From Norana najaformis (lineage: Eukaryota > Annelida > Clitellata > Crassiclitellata > Hormogastridae): 64,000 nt of DNA. How positions within the stretch are numbered: position 1 is the stretch's first letter; each line of letters begins with the position of its first letter. The position numbers and the translations under genes were made by a program. The notes under the pieces were generated by a model. The model ran no database searches. It had not been told where the DNA came from and worked only from the letters and a program-made list of their open reading frames with translations. The DNA lies in the NCBI GenBank assembly GCA_964023275.1, contig OZ029919.1:449501-513500 (forward strand), written 5' to 3'. Below are positions 38,201-50,200 of this stretch, one piece after another.

Positions 38201-41200
38201 TCAGCATTGTACTCTGTAAAGTTCAGACGTAACGTAACGTTAATCAGTGTGATCGGAGATAAGGCTATGTGATGTAACTGGGCATAAAATTATGTAAAGT
38301 AAAAGAATGTAACATTAAATAATGAAGTCTTCTTGTTCTTTAAGTCCATGGGTTCACTGTAGATTTCCACTGTCCCCTGTCCTGTGCCAACTGACTCGGT
38401 CTGTGCCGTTCTCTGATTGGTCTACCGCTGATCCCTCTGCCCTCCATCATTCCAAACACAACCTGTCTGATCATCCTGGTCTTATCCATTCTGGAGATGT
38501 CTGTCAGACATTTGAAATTGCAATGCGTTTGTATAAAGCCACTCTCAGTGCTGCAAAACTGAGCATTCTTTGCATTCACACGTGCATCTGTATGTTTTAA
38601 AAGCGCATGTTCATTAAAAAAATCTGGGAAGTTTCTACAAAAGCGTGTAAGGAAGTTTGTTACATCTTGTTGCTTTAGCAGTTGAATACCTCACCTTTGA
38701 GTGCCCTGGGTACACTAGCCGTGCGACACGGCGGACCAGGGGGCGTTCGGGGCGTCGTGGCAGCCTCTGAAGCCGTGGCGCTTGGCATCGCTGGACCCTC
38801 ACTGTCACTGTCGCTGCTGATGTGGAACGGCAGAGCAACGAACGTGTCACGGATTTCACGGACAAGGTCGTGGACATTGTCTGCGGAATTGTGGCCGTTG
38901 CGTCCCTCTGCATAGGCAAATGGACTGCTGCCAAAGTTGGCTCGAATCCGCATGTTCTTTTTGAAAGACAATAAAATGACGCAATATAAGATTAATTTGT
39001 TTTACTCGGTTCATGTTTATGCATCTGAGATTAAATTAAAGATTTATTAAACTGCTTATTACATGCTCAACTAATTCAGCAGGCTGACCTTTTTCTGGAT
39101 GTGTACGACTGGCCACATTGACCCTGCGACCTCGTCCACAGTCGGTCCGAGTCGCTGGCCATTGTGTGTGAAGTACACGAGGCCCCTAGCAACCTGGTTC
39201 TGCGACGGTGGTGTGTCACCATGTCTCTCCCAACCGATGCCCGCCACGTCACCGACGTTTAGCGTGATGTCAAGGCGAACGCTTCGCCACTGAAGAAGAC
39301 TTGCTCCGTTGTAATGTACAACACGTCCGTTGCTAACAAACACAAACGATAAACACTCAAGCAACAGACATAAACGATAAACACTCAAGCAACAGACATA
39401 AACGATAAACACTCAAACAACAAACATAAACGATAAATTATAACAAGAAAGAAGAGAAGAGCAGCTACTTATAGCTAACTTCAAGAAGCAGGTGAGTATT
39501 TATAAATGTATATGTTTGTACATATACATCACCCCATTCAAACAATAGACAACAAAAGAATAAGAGACTGAACAACAAACAAATCCCCATAGAACCAAAC
39601 CCTAACCCTAATCCTTAAGGACACGGAAGCCGATTGGATAAAGCGCTCGGCTTGTAACACGGAGAGTATGGATTCGAGCCTCCCCTTAGATGGTTACTGT
39701 ATAGGGACCTTGAGCAAGTCCTTCACTCACAACTGCTTCGTGCCTCAGATTCAGATTTACTGACTGTGCACACGTAATAAATGCAATTATTATAAAAAAT
39801 AATAAATGGTTGTGCTATTTCAATCAGCTGTTCATACAATACGCAGATTCAAACATATGTCGTTGTTACTTGTGGAAGAGACAGGAGCCAACTGGGTTCG
39901 TCCAGGATCCATCTTTCTTTTCAGCGGCCGGCATGAAGCCAAACGAGAAGATGGGAGCGCTGTCTTCCTGCGAATCGCCAAAAGATATAATCTCCACCTC
40001 CCAGTAGAACGAGGAAGTCTAACACAAACATCCACATCAGTTCATCTGCATTCTCTTATTTATATAGCTCCACTGTCTGCTGCAAAATGGTCGATAGTCC
40101 TGTCAAGTCTAACACATAATTGGAGTTGGTTCTACATGCATGCGAGAGCCTACCAATGGAGAGTTTTCCTTCAAGAGATTCTTAAAGGGCACTATATAAA
40201 TGTGCACATACACAAATACACACACATACACAAGTGTCTTCATACATACATATATACATACATCTATAAACATACATACACACACACACACACACACATA
40301 CATGTAATGCCTCTTGAATGGCACAGCTACTGACCTGATGAGGGACTGGCTGGGTTGTGTAGACCAAAGTTCCACGTGGCAGATTGTTCGGGGAACTTGG
40401 ATCACCAAGGAACATGACGTCAGTGAATCCGGACGAAAAGAGACAACTGCGGACCGGGGGATAAGCGGTCGAAGGATTCCAGCAAAATTCCTTCACCTGC
40501 AATCACAAGAATACAAGCAGTGCAATCAAAACAACAAAAGAATTCAATCAACAACATTCACAGCAGCAGAAATTAGTACAACCAGCAAGCAGTAAGAAAT
40601 GGTAAATGTTTAAAAATGGTAAAATGCTACGTTTGAATAGTAAAAGGGCAAACGTTTCAAATGTTAAATGCCACAATCCAAACCATATTATACCTACAAA
40701 GTTTACCATATTCACAGCAATATATAACATTGGAATGACCAGTTTACCATGTCCTGCCATGGTCCCAAATGCAATATACCATTATGCCATACCTAACCCA
40801 CAGAACCAAAGTCTTACCGGTTTCGTGATGGCTTTGCTCGGTGGTGGAGGTGGCTTGGCGCAGTCAATGTAGAGCATGCGCAGTTTCTCACACTTTGTCT
40901 CTGTCACAGGCATTCGCTCACCTTCAACAGAAACAAATCCTACATTAAATTACATTCCGTTTACAACGGCTTCTTCATTACATTCTTGATCACATTCGCA
41001 TTTTCAGCAGTTAACTGCTAGCACTGCAAATGGGTGCGGCACGGTGGTCAATTGGTAACACGTTTAGTCAATGATCATGCAGTTGCGGGTTCAACTCCGT
41101 GTAACGACCCTAGGCAAGTTGTTTGTGCACACCGTTCCTCTGTCACCAAGCAGCATGATTAGGTATTGGCGTAAATGGCAAACCCTGTGAAGCACTGGCC

Positions 41201-44200
41201 CCGTGTCCAGGACCTTGGGAATTGGCTCAAGGGCCAAAAGAAAAGGAAATGAGTGCATCCCGTACGTCCCACCTAAGGGATATGGGATACATTACTTTTT
41301 ACGGTAAATGGGAACAACAGTTGTAACATTGCAACAAGAAGACCAGTTGTAATGTTGTAATGTTAACAGTAGTTGTTACACTGTAAAGCTGAAGTGGTAA
41401 TCACACTCAAGACAGCAGCCAATGTGAAAATGACCTCGCATGAAAATCGTTACTGTGAACTGCCTGCTACCTGCACTGCATTCGTTGGCAAGCTGCTTCA
41501 GATTCTCAATGCAGAGACTCGAGTTCTGAATGAAGACCCTGGCAAATGACGTCTCGTGCAGATAGAAAGACAGAACTTTACATGCACTGAAAATTAAACA
41601 AGAACTTCCATCACTGTTCAGCCGTTTCATTACCAAGAACAACTCGTTGCCCTGCCTAACACCAATTGCAAAATTACATGGATCCTTAAACACAAATACA
41701 CAAACACTTCCAAACTATATCAAGTCAGATGTTTCAATATGTTTGTCTGTATCTAAATACTTACTTATGTAGTCATGTTTAAGCGCCTTGGTTAAGTTCT
41801 CAAAAAGAGCTACAGAAATAATCAGATACTACATGTAATGGTGACAATGTCAAGTGGTAGTGTAAGAGTTACACAGCAGACAGAGTAGTCTCAACTGTTT
41901 TCTGAAAACATGAACACCCTTGGGCTCCTGAAAAGCTGCTAGAAGGTAGTCCTACGTATGCCGGCCAGTGATCATAAAGGCCCTATCACACATTTTTTGT
42001 CTTAGTTGGTGCTATGAAAACATTGGCAGACGTTGATACATTCACGCGGGGACTTGCGAATGATGCAGCATTTGGCAAGACATATCCAGGACAACACAGT
42101 AACAACTGCATTTGATCAGAGTTCACATCATAACGTTGCACATGTTGCAATGCAACATGTTATAAGAAGGTTCTAGTTTGACAACAAACCGGGTCTTGAT
42201 TTCAGCGACGACGCGACAGATCTGGTTGGCCATGCAGCTGGCGTCTGTGCCGTAGATGGGCAGCTGCTGAAACAGAGGAGGTGAAGTTGATCCAAACAAC
42301 GGAGTCAGAAGGCTCTTGATCAAACTGACCATCGATTCTGTGATGGCCATCTTGCTCAGAGGTAGACGCTGTCAACGCATAATGATAATAACATTCGTTA
42401 TTATTATCAATATTGTTATTAATATTATTATAATATTGTTATTAATACTGTTTTAAACCCAAAGGGCAAGGAAACAATTAAGTGAGCTGGAGAAGCTTTA
42501 ATGTGAAGTGGCTAGTCTTTGCTGATTTTTACTATTATTAATATCCTAATTACTAAATATCATAATTATTATAAAGATAATCAAAAGTTACATTTCTTTA
42601 ACTCTTTAATCACTGGATTCCAACTTAGTACTCGAGAAATTACACAGCTAGAAAACACTGACCCACGTAAATCTGGAACGTTTCACCATCCGAGAATTTA
42701 AAGCAAGAAAACATTGACAGTGACACACACCTGGTTCTGCGGGGGTTTTAGACGGGTGATGGGAACTTGTACGTTGTCTGAGTATCTCGGGGGTTGGAAC
42801 TGTTCGGTTGTTGGAGGATCCAGGGAAACCGTTGCGAGGCTTGTCTGCTCCGACAAACTCGAAACAGTCGCAGAGCCACACATACGACCATCACCAACAA
42901 TCTGCACAAACATTAACACTAGGAGAGGTTCTTCACAGGGGCTACATAAATGCTTAAATTTATACAGCACTTTTGTGAGATACCTAAAGGACACTATACA
43001 TTAAGCTTCTAGACAACTCACAAGCTATCTGGCTAACTGATTAACTAAACACATTAATAAACACTGCAGCATAAAATAGCTAACTGATAACTTTTGCTAC
43101 ACAATTTTAACTGGACTTCATTCACCAACAGATTACGAATTTTAACTACGGTTTGACTGGAGGAAACCATCAGTTGAAGTCTTGTCCGTTATGATATCGG
43201 CACTATAGAAGTATGAAAATTAGATTATATATAGTGAGCTGTCATTATTTTCGATGTCCATCACAAACATAATCTTTGGACCAAAGAGAATTTAACCTTG
43301 AACACTACCAGACATCATAACTGAATAGACCAAAACCTAACAGCTAATGCATAATTAAGCAGCTGTTAATATAATTAGATAGCTGTTAATATAATTAGTT
43401 AGCTGTTAATATAATTAGGTAGCTGTTATTACAATTAATTGTTTGTGAGATAACCTGAACATTGCAGCCTGGTCTGATCATTTCCTTGAATCCTCCGATC
43501 GCAGCGAGCGTTGCGTTGATCAGCTTTGCTGAGCACATCAGTTGGTCTCTGTTGGTCTGAGGTGACGTTATGTCGTCCAGGGAACTCAGCAGCTCAGCAA
43601 CAGAATCCAACGTCTTGGAGATCACCTGAAAATTCAAACAGATAAATGCTAACTCTGTTGCTTGCTCACTCTTCTCTCTCTCTCTCTCTGTACATCCTCT
43701 TAATGAGTAAGTAGAAGCAACAAAGACCCAAACTCTTTAATGACGTACCTTGTCCATTGCGACTCTCCAAGTGTCAGCTGCCTGCGTCTCAGCTGCCACG
43801 AGTAAACTGTGCAAGAGAGCAATCACCTCAGCAGCCATACTGTTCGCCACATGGCTGCTAATAAATGGCCTTACAGCGTCCGTTCTATAAATAGAAGCAA
43901 AAAACCCACTCTATAAACAGAAGCCATAAACAAACAACTTAAAAATAAAGCCATCTAATATAATTTAAAAACTTCCCATAAAAGTAAATGTACACATTTT
44001 CCTACAGCGACCGTATGGCCTCGACCCTGTTCATTTTTCAGTGAATTAAGTGGGTGAGATCCTTCACCACCGCTGCCCATTTGAATGGGCACCACGCCAT
44101 TTAAGGTCCCCGTGTATGGACATTGACAGCCTGAGATTCAAATCTCTGAAATAAGCCACAACCTGAATGCAAACCGGAGTCCTCACGCTCAGAGGCGCCT

Positions 44201-47200
44201 TGTCGTACACATGTAGCTAACCAGGCTAGCACACATCCCATAGCCTGTCTTATGGTTGGTCTCTGGGGGCCGTGTGCATATCAAGTGGTTCTGTCCAAAA
44301 AACCTGCGATTCAGAATGCAGTTGGGAAGCACCCATCGACTGATGGATGCATTGTGCATCACAATAACATCAGTGCTACGGAAGTTTCCAGATTGGACAA
44401 GAATTCTGTTGAGCCATTATAATAAAGCAAGCTAAAAATAGTACTTAAACACACTATTGCTTCTAATAACAATAATATGCACAACGAAATGAAAGTATTA
44501 CGCTAGAAGCTTAAGGTAAACAAATACGCTGCCAAGTAATGTAATTGGTCACATATAACAGGCCTCTGTTAACAGTCATCCTCAGACGTGTAAGGTAAAA
44601 CCAACGGCAATGCGTAATGTAGTAAAACTGCTGAGCAACTGTTGATATACTTGGCCAGGTCGATGTTCTTTTCTCTGCAGACGACTTCGCTCGCCGTCTT
44701 CTTCTTGTCGGACAACGAGCTGTTGTCGCTTAGGGACGTGTTGTCCATTGGGGGACCGGTGCTGACAATGAGGCCCATCTGAGCCCACTTGGTTGCCTTG
44801 CGGATACTAGACAACGCATCCTCTGTTGTTGCCTCTGCTTTCCCTGTCTAATGAAACAGTCCACAATAAACACATCCATCCAGATAAGGGATGGACTGCT
44901 TACTCTCTTGCTTCTGTGGATGTTTTATGGTTTAAACATCTGACTCATGTAATGTACCCTTGATTCCTCACAGGATATTATGGTAAAATGTAAGTAATAA
45001 TGTAAGTAATAATAGTAACAATAATAATAGTAATAATAATAAATTTAATAAGTCTTCAGATGTATAAAATAAAACAACGATATAGCAAAATTGACAACCA
45101 ACTGCTTCTCTGGAGAAATTTTGGAGTCCTACCTTGGTCAAATAATTATACTAAACATAATAACAATAACATCAAGATTAATATCAATAATATTAATAAA
45201 CACCCATTAATTTCTAATCAATTCCCTTGGCTAAGTAAAATGCCCCACTTAAGATTGGCATAATGTACATTTAAGATGTTATTAGCCAATGGACCACAAA
45301 ATGACTTCTACTGGATTAAGTTAGAGAAGATTAGCGTGAGATTAGATTAGTTAGATGCAGTTGGAATACCTTTGTCATTTCGCGATCCATTCTGACGACT
45401 TTCTCCATGTTGGATCCACCTGGTAACCGTAGCAACTGAGTGTCCACACTGACAGAGAGTCAAAAACACATCATAAGTTTCAATAAAGGAGCAGTCTTTC
45501 TTTTAAAATAACAACAGCACCTAAGGAGAACCACACCTAAGTTTCCTACACTAGAACTGCTGTCCTTTTGGCAGCCAAATCAGATCCTATTACATTACAA
45601 AGCAGATGACATTACAACATAGTTGCGTTATAGGGGGCTTTGATTCCATTGCTGAACGAAATAAAGGATCTCTTTTCACAGTCGTGTCACACGATATCAG
45701 AACTGGAGGTTATAAAGCAGCAGCTACAGGGTGTATATAATTACCGAATAACATCAACTTGTCACTAAACAGAAACCCACTATGTATCAGGATATTTGCA
45801 ATGTTTTATTACGAGTCTTCTCTTTACAATGGCAGAGGTTCTGCGTAAAGCAGAAAGCTGCGTAAAGTAACAAGATCCAACACTCTATATTTTAACAAAC
45901 AAGCAAGCATACAAGGCATTGTTGTACTGTGGTATAGGATGTACATATGTATGTATCAGTACATTTAATTCAGCACCTTTTACACGCCTCTCAAAGTTGC
46001 TCAGTGCAGAGGAACAGATGCAGAGGACAGAGAAATGAAATGGAAACTCATCAAAATTCCGTTACCGAAGAACCATCTCACAACAAGGCAGTAAGTACCC
46101 TACTGAGCGTCATTTCAAAAGCTGAACTACATTCAGAACCGGTTCATTAAAACAAAGAGAGTTACATGAGAATGCATGCGTGTTATGGGTGAGAAGAAGC
46201 TCGTTGCAGGTAGACCGAATTGTACCTGATGAGAGGCTGAATGACTTCGTGTGATGATTGTTCCTCTCGCTTGTGAATAAAGACGGACAGTCGGCCATCT
46301 TGGATGTCTGGATCCTGGAACGGCTGTTTGCCGTCTGCCGAACGCAGTCCGACGCTACGGTCCATCGACTCTCGATGACTCGATATCGTCGTCTGGCTAC
46401 CTGCTCAAACACCAGCCACCACACTACCATCATCCACTTTATCATCATCATAATCATCATCCCACTCCTCTTCCTTCTCTTTACAATGCCTCATTATCCA
46501 TCGACCTCCTCTTCCTCTTCCTCATCACCTGTCATCCTACTCCTTCTACTCCTCTTCCTCCTCATACTTCTCCTATTCCTCTTCATCATTCTCCTCCTCT
46601 TCTCATCATTCTTCATCCTAGTCCTCTTTCTCTTCCTCATACTCCTATTCCCATCCTCCTTGGCTTCTTCATCCTTCTCCTCATCATGTATCTATGTATG
46701 TATGATCACTACTGCTCATCTGGTAATCCTCAATCAGAACTGAGCAATAATTCTGACTGCAAATCAAGCAGAAGGACATGCTCATTTTCCCCCTAACCTC
46801 CCTAAACCCATCTTCTTATCTTGTCCAGAAAACCTGTTCAGACCTGGAACGAGAAAGTCGCCGAGTTTGGCGAGCAGAAGCGAGATGATTCGGACGGATT
46901 TGTTGACGTCGTGACTCGACAGAACGAGGTCCTGACCCCAGGCGGGAAGTTCCACCTTCTCACACTCTTCAACGCTCATCAGCGGCAGAGAAACGCGACA
47001 CAACTGAAGAATTATGAGCACCAGCTTCGGAGACGGCCTTCAGAAAACACAAACACAAACACCCACAGCAGACGGATTACTATGGCCATCTGGAGAAATT
47101 TGCAGAGAACAGTTTTCTTCCATTAATAATCGCCGTTCTTGTCATCATCTTCAATGTTATCACCATCATCTTCATCACTGCCTTCAGTCTTATCATCATC

Positions 47201-50200
47201 ATCTTCATTAACATCTTTAGTCTTATTATCATCATCTTCATCATCATCTTCTGTCTTACCATTATCTTCATCATCATCATCATCATCATCTAAATAGTTT
47301 TGATTCTGGAACAAAGAACAGATCTGACTGACCTCTGATCCAACAGCAAAGACAGAAGTTTTGAGACACAGGCTGGCTGACTGAGAATCGCTTGACCCAT
47401 CTTACTCCTACAGAAATTCACATAAGAAAATGACACAATGTGACGCCAGAGCAAAACTGGACATGACTCGGTCATGATCTCAGATGTCATCATCTTTTAC
47501 CATTCCACTGCCTAGCTTCCCATTTCCTCTGCAGTTTCTCTGATGTCATTCAAGTATTGGTTAAAATCTCATCCTTTTTGACCCTCTGCGGTCTGTTTTC
47601 CAGTGCTTTGAGACCTCACAAATCTCATCTGGCTCTGTTCGAAAGATTCTGATTTTGGAATGTTGTTTAGCTGAACAGCGACCGTCGGATGATGCCTCAT
47701 GCATTATGATAACGGCGCTATAGAAGTTCCCAGATTAGATTAGATTAAGTTGAAAACGTCTTCTGAACTGCATCCATCGGATCTATAAAGAGATTAATTT
47801 AAAAACCAGAACGCCGAATATTACGAAAAAACTCGGAAAGTGTAGTGAGACTCTGTGACCTTGAAAGGTTGTTGAGAAGATTGAGAACTTCCTGCAACGC
47901 TTCGTTGCTGGCTGCTTCGTTGCCTCTGCCGTCCGTTGCATGAGCCAAATGGTTGGACAGCAGCGTCGACACTTGTCTTGCGAGCCCAGAATGTTCAAAC
48001 TCATCGAGCAACGTTCCTAAACACACCACAAACCAAATCCACTAAAGTACGGCTGAGTATCTGCTCATTCGTTTGAACGCCTCGGTTATAAGTAGTATTT
48101 ATTATTTCTGTATCAAAAAAACTAAAGACTTCCATATCATCGACATCACAATGCTCAAGGCATCAGTTAACGGCCGCTTCAAATCAATTCTGCAATCCAA
48201 AATCATAATCCATTGGAGAAGCTAGGTCAAATTCCATGCTAATTAAGCCAACTAATTAATAAATTAACAAGTTAATAAATCAATCAATGGAAGGATCAGT
48301 CAATTGATCGATCAATCAATCAATGGATCAATCAATCGACGGATCAGCCAACTGATTGATCAGCAGTGGGTTCTTAGAGGAGCATCAGATGTAAAGACAA
48401 ACCATCGTCATTTTCCCACAGGACGCATCGGTTCGAGAGGACTTGAAACCCGGCCCAGGCCATCGCAGACACCTTCTGATGCACCGACTGAATGTCCGAT
48501 CCATTCGCGTCTCCACTGCGTGAGTTCGTCAAACTGCACAACTTATCGAGCAGATGGACGAGACCTGATCGCACGAGGCACCTCTCCTCCGCCCTAAACA
48601 ACCAAACAGAACAGCCTCCTCCATATAAGACAAATTGAAAGTGACACATTGCTCAGTCAAAGTTTCTGTACATGTACGCTTGCAAGTATCATGACAACGA
48701 ACACAGCATCGTTTAAATTAAGGATTTTTCAGAAGCACTCGACACATGGCTAAATCTAACTGATCTAACCGACTTAAGTGCTGTTGGAAATACATGCTCA
48801 GCTGATTTAGATACTTACCTGGTATATGGTATGAAGCAGAGTAAGCCGATACTTACCTGGTATATGGTATGAAGCAGAGTAAGCCGATACTTACCTGGTA
48901 TATGGTATGAAGCAGAGTAAGCCAATACTTACCTGGTATATGGTATGATGCAGAGTAGGCCAATGCTGTTGCAGCAGGCGATGGGAAACTTGGCGGCCAA
49001 CTGGACGACGGACAGCATCGTCTCCGCAAACGCTTCTCTCACCTGCATCACCATCCCCCCACACTGCAACTCATCCACCCTAAACAACCAACACAAATCA
49101 ACAACCACTAGACCAAGTGCTCCGAGTAGTCTATTCTTTTGACAGGCGCTATATAAATTGACAAATATACTACAGTAATTAAACACAATAACAAATTTTT
49201 GTCCAAGTTGATTGCTTAATCTAATCAAATCTATGTCAACAATCAACCAGTTGCATAGTCAAGTGAAAGGGCATAACATACACCAGAAAGATTAGGACCA
49301 GAGTGGGATATGATTAGTATAAAAGTATATATATGATTAGATTAGGATTAGCATGGGATTTGATTAGGAACAGAATGGGATTAGATTACAATTACATTAG
49401 ATTAGGATTAGATTACAATAGCACAGATTATGTTTAAGTTGGCAGAGTTGTGAACAAGATCGACCCTAATTATGACAAGAGTAGGAATAGCTTTAAATCT
49501 GGAATCCATTTGATTAGGAATAGATTAAAAATTTAGAACAGCATTAAAATTTCATAAGAACAGGATTAGATTAGGGTTTGATGAGCATTAGCGAGCTGAA
49601 CAAACTGACAGAAGGACAGCTCTCTTGAGTCTCCAATGAAACCTTCCATAGCAAATACCAATGAAACCTTCCATAGCAAATACCAATGAAACCTTCCATA
49701 GCAAATACCAATGAAACCTTCCATAGCAAATACCAATGAAACCTTCCATAGCAAATACCAATGAAACCTTCCATAGCAAATACCAATGAAACCTTCCATA
49801 GCAAATAACGGCCTGAAACTGCTAAGCTGGCTAAGCATAAGTTGAACGCCACAACAAGTAGCCACAGCAGCTTTTGACAAACCTTGGTCCGTGTTGTAGG
49901 ACGGTGGTAACAGCTGCCACGAGATGGGTTGCGCTGCCGACCTGGTTGGCCGCCATCAAAAGGTCCTTCATGTAGACCAGTGCCTGAGTCCGCGTCAGTC
50001 CACGCTTCCAGCGCAAGTGCGCCACCGACAGGAAACTTCGACATGACACCTGACACGACACAGTGACATCAGAACTAGGTCTGACATCTCTGAGGAGATC
50101 ATGATTACTGACATTTGTCATTTTGACAGTCGTCATCCACATCATCTTCATCTTCGTTGTCATTGTCGTCAACATCATCAGCACCATCACCAGCAGCAGT

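Larger units (their letters stand above)
39089..40018 (-). other. SPRY/B30.2 domain exons of the HECTD4-like gene
   Basis: Exons 39870-40018 and 39089-39332 encode a SPRY fold: SSFYWEVEIISFGDS, APIFSFGFMPAAEKKDGSW, HNNGRVVHYNG, VGDVAGIGWERHGD and GLVYFTHNGQRLGPTV. SPRY domains are protein-interaction modules and are known in HECTD4. The split between exons is at phase 2. Confidence 0.85.

Noticed and set aside
41034-41110. Possible functional tRNA gene
   Set aside because: The head has A- and B-box-like sequence but no closed acceptor stem, and it continues into a repeat body shared with another locus, so it is a SINE.
46258-46743. 161-codon plus-strand frame rich in Leu, Phe and Ser, resembling a membrane protein
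   Set aside because: Low-complexity C/T tract plus the antisense of HECT exon 46226-46400.
47123-47314. Minus-strand Asp/Glu-rich frame that could look like an acidic exon
   Set aside because: It is a translated (ATC/TTC)n tract; flanking exons 47333-47407 and 46844-47037 join in phase without it.
49566-50056. Repeat protein with recurrent GRFHWYLL-like units
   Set aside because: Translation of the 25-bp minisatellite, open in three frames only because the unit lacks stops; the part above 49883 belongs to a genuine HECT exon.
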